Source: Nocardia altamirensis NBRC 108246
GTDB lineage: Bacteria; Actinomycetota; Actinomycetes; Mycobacteriales; Mycobacteriaceae
Assembly (NCBI RefSeq): GCF_001612685.1
Contig: NZ_BDAY01000029.1
Coordinates: forward strand, 1 to 64,000
DNA length: 64,000 nt
Reading direction: 5' to 3'
Of the stretch, positions 44,704-52,593 are shown piece after piece (position 1 is the first letter of the stretch; the number at the start of each line of letters is the position of its first letter). Under the pieces are notes generated by a model. That model had not been told where the DNA came from. It ran no database searches and saw nothing but the letters and a program-made list of their open reading frames with translations. Made by a program: the position numbers and the translations under genes.

Positions 44704-45180
44704 CTAGGCGGTGAGGCGCGTGTAGTCGGCTAAGGCGTCCTGCTGGGCGTGGAATTGGGTGTTGAGGTCGTCGAGCAGTCGCCGTGCGAACGCTTCGGCG
44801 GCCTGGAACGGGGTGTCGAAGAGCCTGCGGTCCTCGCAGTGATCGGGATCGGCCGGGTGGGTGACGAGGTTGTTGTGCTCGAAGTAGGCGATGGTGGCCA
44901 GTCGGATTCCTTCGTTGGGGGTGTAGGCGTAGGCCAGGACACTGTCGGGGTAGTCGTAGGGTTCGTCGACGATGTCGTAGGCGATCTCGATCGGTGGGTC
45001 GCCGCGCAGTCCCACCGCGGAGAAGATCTCGCCGTGATAGGCCAGGCAATCCAGGATCGTGCGGGTGGCGGTGCTCCAGTGGGTGCGCCAGCCGTGCAGG
45101 GTGAGCGGTGTCTCGCGGATGCTGTCGTCGCTGTGCAGGCAGCGGGACAGGTTGTCTTCGTGCAGCGATAGCGTGGCCAT
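44704..45180 (-). CDS. Hypothetical protein, paralogue of the 46483 protein
   Basis: A 158-residue protein from ATG 45180. Several segments line up with the N-terminal half of the protein at 46483-47364: WRTHWSTATRTILDCLAYHG against WRRRWSTTLRTIIDGLSAAE, IEIAYDIVDE against VRIRYSLVGE, and NEGIRLATIAYFEHNN against ADGIRLATVTYRDPDH. The family is not one I recognise. It is 14 bases downstream of the HTH gene and belongs to the third transcription unit of the palindrome-controlled region. Confidence 0.65.
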   Translation of the reverse strand: MATLSLHEDNLSRCLHSDDSIRETPLTLHGWRTHWSTATRTILDCLAYHGEIFSAVGLRGDPPIEIAYDIVDEPYDYPDSVLAYAYTPNEGIRLATIAYFEHNNLVTHPADPDHCEDRRLFDTPFQAAEAFARRLLDDLNTQFHAQQDALADYTRLTA

Positions 45181-45194
45181 GGCAGGGCTCGCTT

Positions 45195-45791
45195 TCAGAG
45201 TCGGGTGATGGTCGGGCGTGTGCGGGATCGGTTGCGGCCGAGCCGGTTCGGTGGTGGCAGGGTCTGCACGCGGAGATATCCGGCGTGGCGCAGGGCGCGG
45301 TCGTGGTCGGCGTCGACGGGCAGCGGTGTGCCGAAGATCGGCTCCGGTGTGCGGCGGCGGCCGGTGATGTCACAGGCGTAGATGGCGGTCGAGGCCGGGG
45401 TATCGCCGCCGTGTGCGGCGGTGGCGACGATGACGTGGGCGATCTGAGTTGTGTCCCAGTGCGTTTCGGGTGTGAGTACATACCAGCGGGCGTCTCCGCC
45501 CAGTGGCTGGCCGTTCTCGTCGCAGGCGGGAGTGTCGACTGGCAGGGCGTAAGCGGCCTGGGTCCGGCTGTGGTTGATCAGGTGGCTCACGGCCTGTTTG
45601 GTGATGCCGAGAGAGGCGGCAACGTCGCCGGGGGCGATGTCGTGGGCCAGGGCGTGCTCGATCACCGCTTTGCGGTAGCCGGTGTTGCGGCGAGGGGCGG
45701 CGGGCTCGCCAGCGTGTCGAGCAGCGGCTATCGGCGGTGGCAGGTCGTCGTTTCCGCCGATCGCGCAGTGCGAGTGGTCCGGAGTGCTCAC
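45195..45791 (-). CDS. HTH protein, candidate regulator of the palindrome regulon
   Basis: A 198-residue protein from GTG 45791. A central HTH reads YRKAVIEHALAHDIAPGDVA, then ASLGITKQAVSHLINHSR (about residues 40-75). The C-terminal part has WDTTQIAHVIVATAAHGGDT and STAIYACDITGRRR. The start codon lies 5 bases from palindrome A (45797-45826), which covers the promoter, so autoregulation is likely. It is the only DNA-binding protein in the 44.7-52.6 kb block and so the best candidate to bind all three palindromes. The binding assignment is inferred. Confidence 0.7.
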   Translation of the reverse strand: MSTPDHSHCAIGGNDDLPPPIAAARHAGEPAAPRRNTGYRKAVIEHALAHDIAPGDVAASLGITKQAVSHLINHSRTQAAYALPVDTPACDENGQPLGGDARWYVLTPETHWDTTQIAHVIVATAAHGGDTPASTAIYACDITGRRRTPEPIFGTPLPVDADHDRALRHAGYLRVQTLPPPNRLGRNRSRTRPTITRL

Positions 45792-45796
45792 TCTGA

Positions 45797-45826
45797 TTAC
45801 ATTACCCTCAATAAGGTGTAATGTAA
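45797..45826. promoter_or_regulatory. Palindromic operator A with embedded -10 element
   Basis: Perfect 9-bp inverted repeat TTACATTAC-N12-GTAATGTAA. On the minus strand TAATGT (TANNNT) ends 7 bases before GTG 45791, so the transcript would be leaderless and the site would block the promoter. The 26-base core (45799-45824) matches sites B and C. Confidence 0.8.
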
Positions 45827-45908
45827 ATCGGTGTCGACGGCCGTGGAGAACATGCCGAGGTCATCCCGACGGAATTGCATGGAGGTTGAAAGCGCTTGCT
45901 GTGCAGGT

Positions 45909-46439
45909 CTATTCGCGGCGAATGCTGAGCAGGTGGCGGTAGCTGACCTCGGCCAGTGTGGTGGTTGGTGACAGCGAGACCGGTCCGGTGCTGGGTTCCA
46001 GTGCTTCGCCGGTGCTGGCCAGGATGGCCATGGCCTGGGTTTCGTTGGCAGCGCGGACATGTAGCCGGACCAGAGCGACCGCGTCGACGGTGAAATCGGT
46101 GAGTTCGGAGTCGGTGTGCTCGCCCGGGTTGCCGGGATCGGGGTGCGGGTTGCCGGTGATCGTGTTGATCTGTACCGCGCGGGCGTGTTCGTGGTTGCTG
46201 GCATCGACTTCGGTCCATGGCCATACGCTCAACTCGACGTGCTGGTCCGCGGGCCAGCATTGCGTGTGAGGGCTGCATCGGAACTCTGCATCGAGGAAGG
46301 GGTCGTCGGGCCGCCTGGTGCACAGGGTCGCGAGGATCAGCGCTCCCGCCACGGTGTGCACCGTAAGGATTTCCGCTGCGGCGGTGGTCATTCCGGCCCG
46401 CAGATAGCGCGCGGGCAACTCGTAGGAGGTCCAGGTCAT
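45909..46439 (-). CDS. Hypothetical protein, 176 residues
   Basis: ATG 46439 opens MTWTSYELPARYLRAGMTTA. The protein has helical and strand segments (AEILTVHTVAGALILATLCT, HVELSVWPWTEVDASNHEHA, VALVRLHVRAANETQAMAIL) and a C-terminus SPTTTLAEVSYRHLLSIRRE. The VRLHVRAANETQAMAI segment looks like a ferredoxin-like strand-helix unit. No family is recognised. It is the last gene of the second unit, 43 bases downstream of the 46483 gene. Function unknown. Confidence 0.6.
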   Translation of the reverse strand: MTWTSYELPARYLRAGMTTAAAEILTVHTVAGALILATLCTRRPDDPFLDAEFRCSPHTQCWPADQHVELSVWPWTEVDASNHEHARAVQINTITGNPHPDPGNPGEHTDSELTDFTVDAVALVRLHVRAANETQAMAILASTGEALEPSTGPVSLSPTTTLAEVSYRHLLSIRRE

Positions 46440-46482
46440 CGGCCCGGTTCCGCGCGAAGATTGCCACGGCTGGCCAGGAGGC

Positions 46483-47364
46483 TCACGCGACGACCTTCCC
46501 GGTGTCGAGCGCATGCCGTGGTCGGCTGTCGGCTTCGCCTGTGGTCCGCTCGAGCGCGGCGGCGGCCTGTCGTGCTGTGTCGGCGCTGAGCGGGGGACCG
46601 AGCAGGTTGACGACTTCGTTGTAGATGTGCAGCGGCAGATCGGTGTTCTCGGGTTCTGGGTGGTGCACGATCGCGTCGGGGTGGCCGCTGCCGTCGACGA
46701 GGGTATCGGGGTAAATCGCCAGGACGAGGCGTTCGCCGAGAGGGGCGCTGATGGTTTCGAGCCATTCGCGGCTGGCGGCGTCGGGCTCGGAGTCGTCGGG
46801 GGCACACAGCTCGAGGTTCACGGTGTCGGCATCGATGGTGACCGCGCGGATGTCGGGTCCGTCGGCCAGCGACATACCCGCCTGGGCGTGCTGGCTCGGC
46901 AGTGAGTAGTAGACGGTGTCGTGGGCACCGCGAACAGCCAACAGGCGCTGGAGGTTTCGGAAACAGTGGTTGAGATCGGCCAGGATCGAGCGTATGACCG
47001 AGCACGCCACCCGGTCGGGCGAGCCGGCCTCGGTGACGAGGTCGGCGAAGTGATCGGGGTCGCGGTAGGTCACTGTCGCCAGCCGGATGCCGTCGGCCCC
47101 GAAGGTCTCTGCCCAGAGCTGGATGCTGCTGGGGCGGGTGCCGGTCTCGCCGACGAGGCTGTAACGGATCCGGACCGGGAACTGTCCCAGATGCCCGTCG
47201 CTAGTGAGCAGTTCGGCGGCGCTGAGTCCGTCGATGATGGTGCGCAGGGTTGTCGACCAGCGCCGCCGCCAGGTGGTTCTGGTGGTGGGTAACCCGGGTA
47301 CCCAGTCCGCAGTGCGGAGGTGGGCGGCGAGGGCGGTTTCGTCGACATACAGAGTGATCGGCAT
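46483..47364 (-). CDS. Hypothetical protein, 293 residues, related to the 44704 protein
   Basis: ATG 47364 with AGGAAGGA upstream. Residues 1-140 are homologous by eye to the whole of the 158-residue protein at 44704 (WRRRWSTTLRTIIDGLS, FGADGIRLATVTYRD, RSILADLNHCFRNLQRLL). Residues 150-293 form an extra domain with PDIRAVTIDADTVNLELCAP, RLVLAIYPDTLVDG and a helical tail TARQAAAALERTTGEA. It appears to be the long paralogue of a duplicated pair. It lies 123 bases downstream of the 47488 gene with no new palindrome between. Function unknown. Confidence 0.65.
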   Translation of the reverse strand: MPITLYVDETALAAHLRTADWVPGLPTTRTTWRRRWSTTLRTIIDGLSAAELLTSDGHLGQFPVRIRYSLVGETGTRPSSIQLWAETFGADGIRLATVTYRDPDHFADLVTEAGSPDRVACSVIRSILADLNHCFRNLQRLLAVRGAHDTVYYSLPSQHAQAGMSLADGPDIRAVTIDADTVNLELCAPDDSEPDAASREWLETISAPLGERLVLAIYPDTLVDGSGHPDAIVHHPEPENTDLPLHIYNEVVNLLGPPLSADTARQAAAALERTTGEADSRPRHALDTGKVVA

Positions 47365-47487
47365 CGCTGGTGTTCCTTCCTCGTTGTCGTTCGGGCTGGT
47401 GCTTTGTCGGCGCGGTCGGCATCGACCGGGCGTGCCGGGGTGGCCGCGGTGTGCCGTGCGATCGAGGGCGGCGCGCGGCGGGGTCGT

Positions 47488-48381
47488 CTACTCGTGCCCG
47501 GTGATCGCGCCGAGGGTGGCGTTGGCGACGGCGATCACGTGATCGAGGTGGCGGCGCACGGTTGCGGCGGGCGCGGTGTCACGCTCGGTGCAGAGATCGT
47601 CCATCGGGGTGAATCCGAGCGTGTACCCGGCCGTGATGTGGTCGGTGGCGCGTGTGCGCAGGATCAGGTGAAACCCGGGATCGCGGGCTGCGTTGTCGAC
47701 ATCGAGCAGCAGTTCCCAGCGCGGCGCACCGACTACCACGCCCGCGAGCAGGGCGCTGTCGAGCAGCGACAGCAGATCCGACGCCGGGGCATCACTTGCG
47801 GTTGTCGGGGCGTCGCCGAGAACGTCGGCGTCGGTGATCCAGGTGGCGAAAGCGGTGTCGTCGATGGAGAACTCGACCGGGTCGCCGCTGCGGTTCGCCG
47901 GTACCGCGTCTGCGACGGCCTCGGCGTCGCCCTGGTGCTCGGCGTCCGGGCGCGCCGGGTACTCGCGGCTGTCGGCATCGGATTCGTTGGTGAGCCAGCT
48001 CTTTCCGGTGTCGAGGGCGGTGGCCAGGTCGAGCAGTAAATTGTTGTATTGCGTGCGGGTCAGTCCGGCGGCTTCGGGGTCGGTGATGTTGGAGGCCAGT
48101 AGACCGGTCGCGTTGATGAAGGTGTGCACGGCGTCGTCGTCGGACTCGCTGATCTCGAGGTCGGGTCTGCGGCCGTCGCACAGCGCTACCGGTGAGAGTC
48201 CCTCGATGTTCTCGGTGAGCACCACCCAGCGGATGGCGGGCAGATACCGGCGGGCGGCAACGGCGATGCCCAGCGTGGACAACGCGGCGATCCGGGCATT
48301 GCACCGATTTCGATCGCTGTAGGCCCGCTCCAGAGCGGCTTCGATCTCCTCGGCCGAAGGGAGTGTGGGGGAGATGGGCAT
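47488..48381 (-). CDS. Hypothetical protein, first gene of palindrome unit B
   Basis: A 297-residue protein from ATG 48381, directly behind palindrome B. The N-terminus is helical (AEEIEAALERAYSDRNRCNA, RIAALSTLGIAVAARRYLPA). A long acidic middle (NESDADSREYPARPDAEHQG) is followed by DLLSLLDSALLAGVVVGAPR and RRHLDHVIAVANATLGA. No family is recognised. It begins a unit with 46483 and 45909. Its promoter would be leaderless, with TAATGT ending 6 bases before the ATG. Confidence 0.65.
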   Translation of the reverse strand: MPISPTLPSAEEIEAALERAYSDRNRCNARIAALSTLGIAVAARRYLPAIRWVVLTENIEGLSPVALCDGRRPDLEISESDDDAVHTFINATGLLASNITDPEAAGLTRTQYNNLLLDLATALDTGKSWLTNESDADSREYPARPDAEHQGDAEAVADAVPANRSGDPVEFSIDDTAFATWITDADVLGDAPTTASDAPASDLLSLLDSALLAGVVVGAPRWELLLDVDNAARDPGFHLILRTRATDHITAGYTLGFTPMDDLCTERDTAPAATVRRHLDHVIAVANATLGAITGHE

Positions 48382-48383
48382 AG

Positions 48384-48417
48384 CTACACATTACACCTAA
48401 TTAGGTGCAATGTGTAG
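48384..48417. promoter_or_regulatory. Palindromic operator B with embedded -10 element
   Basis: A 34-base palindrome, CTACACATT...AATGTGTAG, with a single mismatched pair. Its central 26 bases (48388-48413) match site A at 20 of 26 positions. It lies 2 bases upstream of ATG 48381 and overlaps the last codons of the gene ending at 48401. TAATGT on the minus strand serves as a -10 element. Confidence 0.85.
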
Positions 48418-49246
48418 TGGTCGATATCGGCACGCCCAGCGGGTGCCACAGCGTGGGCAGCCGACCGGATCCAGCGGAGTCGGTGAGAGAGCGGGCCAAC
48501 CCGAGTGCGCGCTCGAGGTCGTCGGCGCGGTCGTCCCAGTAGGCGGCGGTGGTGTAGGAATCGCGGTCGGTGTGCGCCTTCGCCATCGAATCGAGTCGGC
48601 GTACGCACTCCTGGAACTGCTCGAGCAGGCTGTCGGGGCTGGCGGCTACTCCGGCCGGTACGACATCGGGCGATGGTGTCGCCTCGTGCTCGTCACCGCC
48701 CACCAGGCGTGCGTATTCCTGGAGGGTTGCGGCTCGGCGGGCGATCAGAGAATTGGTGCGCTCCAAGATCTTTCGGTCGAGCAGGACGATCTCGTGCGCT
48801 GTGTGGTCGATCTTGGCGGCGTGCAGGCGCTGCGGGGTGTGGTAGTAGGTGAGGATCTGTTTGCTGACTCGCTGCAATGCCTGGGGGATCACCCCGAAGC
48901 TGTCGAAGTGGGCATCGTGGCGCGCAATTCGGCGCTCGCCGAACGTGCCGAAGGGCGGCTGCTCGCCCTGCTCCGGCTCGACAGTCATTTCGATATAGCC
49001 CGAGTACGTGGCCTTGCCGACGGTGACATACCGCTGCTCGCCGTAGGGGTGGCCCGTGGAATCGATCGGACGCGGGGAGAACACGATGACGAGAACCCAG
49101 CTGCCGCGGCTGTGGCGATTCTTTCCGGGTCGGTGATACCCGACACAGATCGGGCCGTTGACCGGCCCGCTCGCTTCGAGGATCGGGTTGTAGTAGTGGA
49201 AAAGCTCTGTGGTGGTGAAGCTTTGGCTGGATCTAGGCATGAGCAT
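48401..49246 (-). CDS. Hypothetical protein, paralogue of the 49233 protein
   Basis: A 281-residue protein from ATG 49246 (ATG 49240 is possible). It shares a framework with the protein at 49233-49916: FTTTELFHYYNPILEASGP against FTSTEYFDIHGHPVLDADGP, WVLVIVFSPRPIDSTG against WVVVVTLSPALYDETG, and YYHTPQRLHAAKIDHTAHEI against FFHTPHQLHASMIDHTIGEI. The C-terminal 100 residues are extra and helical. Its 3' end overlaps palindrome B. No known family. Last gene of the first unit. Confidence 0.7.
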   Translation of the reverse strand: MLMPRSSQSFTTTELFHYYNPILEASGPVNGPICVGYHRPGKNRHSRGSWVLVIVFSPRPIDSTGHPYGEQRYVTVGKATYSGYIEMTVEPEQGEQPPFGTFGERRIARHDAHFDSFGVIPQALQRVSKQILTYYHTPQRLHAAKIDHTAHEIVLLDRKILERTNSLIARRAATLQEYARLVGGDEHEATPSPDVVPAGVAASPDSLLEQFQECVRRLDSMAKAHTDRDSYTTAAYWDDRADDLERALGLARSLTDSAGSGRLPTLWHPLGVPISTTTHCT

Positions 49247-49916
49247 TCCTCGGGTTGTCGGGCAGTGAGCGGGACGGGGCGAGCGTTGGCTGGCCGTGCT
49301 CGGGCGCGGCGGCAGGGTCTTCGGCGCGCGAGGGCGGGTGGTCGATGAGGTGGTTGCGGCGTTGGATCGCCGCGGCGCGGCGGGGGAACAGCGCTGAGCA
49401 GTGGTCGAGGATCTGCTGGTCGAGGGCAGCGATCTCGCCGATGGTGTGGTCGATCATGCTGGCGTGCAACTGGTGTGGGGTATGGAAGAACGCGAAGGCC
49501 TGCTCGCAGAGCTGGGTCAGCGCGGTGTGCACCGCGCGGGCGTGCTGCGAATCGGGGGCTGGAGTGGCGAGGTGGTAGTGGTCGAAAACGATCGAGGCCT
49601 GCGGCACGGTGCCGGTGGGCTCGGCAGCGAGATCGAGATCGCCGTAGACCGCCGTCCCAGCGACGGTCAGGGGTCGCTTGACCGCGGAGTCCACGATCTT
49701 GGCCCCGGTCTCGTCGTACAACGCTGGTGACAGGGTCACCACGACCACCCATCGGTCCGGGGCGTGCCGCCTGCCGATGCGGAACTGGTAACCCAGCCCT
49801 AGATGCCCGGCCGCCGGACCGTCGGCGTCGAGGACGGGATGACCGTGGATATCGAAATATTCGGTGCTAGTGAATGTTCGGAGTGTCGCCGGGGCGCTAT
49901 CGGGTTGGCTTTTCAT
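49233..49916 (-). CDS. Hypothetical protein, shorter member of the paralogous pair
   Basis: A 227-residue protein from ATG 49916; the start overlaps the upstream stop by ATGA and its own stop overlaps the start of the 48401-49246 gene. An N-terminal beta-rich part (WVVVVTLSPALYDETGAKIV, YGDLDLAAEP) is followed by a helical part with the shared motif HTPHQLHASMIDHTIGEIAA and LDQQILDHCSALFPRRAAAI. The H-T-P-x-x-L-H-A-x-x-I-D-H-T signature is conserved between the paralogues and may be functional. Family unknown. Confidence 0.7.
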   Translation of the reverse strand: MKSQPDSAPATLRTFTSTEYFDIHGHPVLDADGPAAGHLGLGYQFRIGRRHAPDRWVVVVTLSPALYDETGAKIVDSAVKRPLTVAGTAVYGDLDLAAEPTGTVPQASIVFDHYHLATPAPDSQHARAVHTALTQLCEQAFAFFHTPHQLHASMIDHTIGEIAALDQQILDHCSALFPRRAAAIQRRNHLIDHPPSRAEDPAAAPEHGQPTLAPSRSLPDNPRNAHA

Positions 49917-50155
49917 GGTTCGATCTCCACGGTGAGTTGTGCGCGCGGGGTGTGGATGTGCGGGTCGTCGGCATATTCGAGGGAGACCTCGCGGTAGCAG
50001 CCTTTGCAGCACAGCGAGTAGTCGACGAAGGTGACGACCGCCTGGCAGCACGGTGTCAGCGCGACCAGGCCGGTGCCGGTGTCGATGACGAGATCACCGG
50101 AGGCGGTGATTCCGGCGAATGTGTCTTCGATGCATTGGGGGACCATGACTTTCAT
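49913..50155 (-). CDS. Small zinc-ribbon protein
   Basis: An 80-residue protein from ATG 50155, overlapping the next start by ATGA. After an N-terminal strand (MKVMVPQCIEDTFAGITASG) come LTPCCQAVVTF and CCKGCYREV, four to five cysteines spaced as a zinc ribbon. TPCCxA...C..CY is seen in small proteins of actinobacterial plasmids and phages. It could mediate DNA or protein contact within the system. It lies between the 50206 gene and the 49233 paralogue in one operon. Confidence 0.7.
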   Translation of the reverse strand: MKVMVPQCIEDTFAGITASGDLVIDTGTGLVALTPCCQAVVTFVDYSLCCKGCYREVSLEYADDPHIHTPRAQLTVEIEP

Positions 50156-50205
50156 GCGTGTCTGTCTCTCTGGGGGAGGGGGAGTCGACGGCATCGGGGT
50201 GCCGG

Positions 50206-50898
50206 TCACGCGGCAGCCTGCCGCTTCGACCCGTGGCCGTCGGTATCGATTGCCGTGGAGTGCGCGACGACGCGCAGCAGCTCGTCGAGGGTGAGGTGGG
50301 TGCGGGTGGTCGCGCTGGTCAGCGATTCGGGTGCTTCGACGACGGTGACGCTGGCGGCGGCGCGCCAATCGATGTCGCCGGTCGCGGTGCGCGGCACCGC
50401 GAGTCCGATGCTCGTGGTGATCGCCGAGGCGATCGTCGTCCACGCGGGAGCGCTGTAGAGGCGGCGCAGTTGTAACCGCTTGTATTTGATATGGAATTCC
50501 CGGATGTAGAGGAAGCGAAGGTATTCGCGGACGCTGCCCTCGGTGGGGCCGTCGATCCAGTGCACCAGGACGTCCCTGTCCCACGGCGCGACGCTGAACG
50601 CCGCATCGGGCCAGGCGTCATCGAGGGCGGCGGACATGAGATCTATTGCCGCGCAACGGCCGGACGCGTTGAGCGGCTCGACCTCGTATTCGGTGAGCCC
50701 GCCCGCCCGGTACACGATCAGGCTGTCCCAGTAGCGGGTCACTCCGCTGACCTCGGCGTCGGCCCGCGCAATATCGGCCATCGTGTGCAGACGGCCGACG
50801 GCATCGGCGGCGGACTGAGCGCCACTGATCGCGCCGACAGGCTGCGGGGCCTCGCCGGGCGGGATGAAGGTTTCGAAGATGCGATAGGTGTGCGACAT
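50206..50898 (-). CDS. Hypothetical protein, 230 residues
   Basis: ATG 50898 opens MSHTYRIFETFIPPGEAPQP. The N-terminal 120 residues are alpha/beta (GVTRYWDSLIVYRAGGLTEY, AFSVAPWDRDVLVHWIDGPT). Then comes YLRFLYIREFHIKYKRLQLR and a Thr/Ala-rich C-terminal half ending in HLTLDELLRVVAHSTAIDTD. No family is recognised. It lies 57 bases downstream of the PARP gene on the same strand and is probably co-transcribed with it. It may be a partner or antidote, but this is only inferred from position. Confidence 0.65.
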   Translation of the reverse strand: MSHTYRIFETFIPPGEAPQPVGAISGAQSAADAVGRLHTMADIARADAEVSGVTRYWDSLIVYRAGGLTEYEVEPLNASGRCAAIDLMSAALDDAWPDAAFSVAPWDRDVLVHWIDGPTEGSVREYLRFLYIREFHIKYKRLQLRRLYSAPAWTTIASAITTSIGLAVPRTATGDIDWRAAASVTVVEAPESLTSATTRTHLTLDELLRVVAHSTAIDTDGHGSKRQAAA

Positions 50899-50955
50899 GA
50901 AAGCCTCCCAGGTTGCGGTCGCAGGACGAATGGTGGGGTCGAGAAGTGTTGCGTG

Positions 50956-52233
50956 CTAGCGGAATTCGGCGAGGTAGCGCAAGCGAATCTGGCGGGGATC
51001 GGGCACGATCATCTCGTTGTTGTAGACCCGGCACGTTCCGGCTCGGACGTTGAGCGAGTGATAGGGCTGCCCGGTGGCGGCGTCGCGGTGACGCATCCGC
51101 GCGACGACGCCGTGTGGCGTATCGCTGGCGGTGGTGGTCAGCTCGTTGCCCATCACGACCTGCGCCGAGAGCATGAAGCAGCGGGTGTGGCGGGTGCGGG
51201 TTCCGGCCCAGTAGCCGTAGCTGTAGTTCAGCGCTTTGGTGGAGTGATCGCTGAGATAGATGCCGTCGCCGAACATCCGGCCGGTGACACGGATGCTGCT
51301 ACCGGTAGTGGGCGGGCAGTACAGCCCCCGCGCGAGGATGCTCAGCACGTTCTCGGGCTGGCTGCCGTGCCAGAGCCATTGGACGTTGCCGAGCTGATCG
51401 CGCAAGCCTGCCCAGGTGTCGGTGCCGGTCGTATCGGTCACGGTCCACACCCGGTGCAGTTGCAGTGCCGAACAGTCGTGGCTGCGGTCGCGGGTGCGTT
51501 CGTAGGCCCGGCGCAGTTGGGCGACCTTGGCGCTGTCGTCGGCGACGTGCTCGAGCCGGTAACGGAATTGGGCGCGGGCTCCGGCTGCGCCTGCACTGCC
51601 AACGCGCACGGCCGCGTCGAGCTGGTCGAGAAAGTCGCGTTGATCGGCGAGAAAACGGGGCTCGCTGAACTGGTGTTCCCACCCCCGGGCGCGCGGCATC
51701 TGCTGGGGGACCAGCATCAGATATTCGTTGACAGCGTCGATGTCACCGTGGGCGGCGGCGTCGAGCTGGAGGCGCGCGGCCGCGACGGCGGCAGGAGAGA
51801 CCGGGCCGAGCGCGGTTTCCATTCCACCGCTGGCGGTTGGGGTGATCAGACCGCCGGATTGAACCTGGATGGTGTGGCGGTTGACCGAGGCGAGCAGATC
51901 GACCAACTCGTCGGTGATGGGATCACCGGCACCGAGAGCCGCCTTCGCGGCACTCTGAACAACACTGGGGGACAAAGCATCAGATGATGATTGGTCGTTC
52001 TGGACGATCCGATACCCTTCGCCGCACTTTTCTTTCAGCTTTTTCGCGAAGGTGGTCTGCCCGCCGGTGTATTCCTTGATCTGGCCCTTGGGGCTGCCGA
52101 CTCGGCCGTATCGGGCGATGACCATTCCGTCGGTCCTGAGGATCAATTCGTAAAACTTGTTGTTGTTCGCCTCGGCGGCGACCTTGACCAGCAGGATCTG
52201 TTCGCTGATTGCCACAGTGGCGGTGGTGGGCAT
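50956..52233 (-). CDS. WGR-PARP poly/mono-ADP-ribosyltransferase
   Basis: The ATG 52233 start is preceded by GGAGGA; 425 residues. Residues 1-80 are a WGR-like domain (KFYELILRTDGMVIARYGRV, GSPKGQIKEYTGG; the Trp is Tyr here), a nucleic-acid or activation module of DNA-damage PARPs. Residues 100-230 are helical, like a PARP regulatory region. Residues 270-425 are the catalytic domain with the H-Y-E triad: LWHGSQPENVLSILARGLY (His about 287), GDGIYLSDHSTKALNYS (Tyr about 325) and CRVYNNEMIVPDPRQIRLRY (Glu about 404). It uses NAD+ to modify proteins or nucleic acids. Bacterial WGR-PARPs are rare. It sits in the first palindrome unit, behind a YraN-like gene. Confidence 0.88.
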   Translation of the reverse strand: MPTTATVAISEQILLVKVAAEANNNKFYELILRTDGMVIARYGRVGSPKGQIKEYTGGQTTFAKKLKEKCGEGYRIVQNDQSSSDALSPSVVQSAAKAALGAGDPITDELVDLLASVNRHTIQVQSGGLITPTASGGMETALGPVSPAAVAAARLQLDAAAHGDIDAVNEYLMLVPQQMPRARGWEHQFSEPRFLADQRDFLDQLDAAVRVGSAGAAGARAQFRYRLEHVADDSAKVAQLRRAYERTRDRSHDCSALQLHRVWTVTDTTGTDTWAGLRDQLGNVQWLWHGSQPENVLSILARGLYCPPTTGSSIRVTGRMFGDGIYLSDHSTKALNYSYGYWAGTRTRHTRCFMLSAQVVMGNELTTTASDTPHGVVARMRHRDAATGQPYHSLNVRAGTCRVYNNEMIVPDPRQIRLRYLAEFR

Positions 52234-52253
52234 GCCGATCTCCTCCGGACAGG

Positions 52254-52586
52254 TCAGAAGACGTTTAGGTGGTGCTCGATCGCGGGCAGTTCGGGCACGA
52301 AGAGGGCGTCGAACCGGACGGGCTGGAAAGGGCCGTCCTGCTCGGCCAGCCACAGCAGCGCGAGCCTGCGGACTCGCTGGCACTTGGCGAAGGAGGGCGA
52401 AACGGCGTCCGCCGCCTTCCCTTTGGGAAGGGTGAGCACCATGGCGAAGACGGTGGTCGTGGCGTCATGGGCGACCAGATCGAGTGATCCGTAGCTGCAC
52501 GTCCAGTTGCGGGCATCGATGGTCAGCCCGGCCTGCTCGAGATGGTGAGCTGCCATATCGAGCTCTGCGGTCGCGGTGTGCGTCAT
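52254..52586 (-). CDS. YraN/UPF0102-like protein without catalytic residues
   Basis: A 110-residue protein from ATG 52586, behind palindrome C. GLTIDARNWTCSYGSLDLVA, then HDATTTVFAMVLTLPKG and CQRVRRLALLWLAEQDG match the layout of the YraN family of predicted endonucleases (GYRILARNWRCRYGELDLIA, VFVEVKTR, RRLRRLA). The catalytic Glu of GELD is Ser and the E-x-K of FVEVKTR is lost (FAMVLTL). It may bind DNA without cutting. It is the first gene of the PARP unit, 20 bases upstream of it. Housekeeping YraN is normally encoded beside rnhB, so this is a specialised member. Confidence 0.65.
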   Translation of the reverse strand: MTHTATAELDMAAHHLEQAGLTIDARNWTCSYGSLDLVAHDATTTVFAMVLTLPKGKAADAVSPSFAKCQRVRRLALLWLAEQDGPFQPVRFDALFVPELPAIEHHLNVF

Positions 52587-52593
52587 GCCAATT

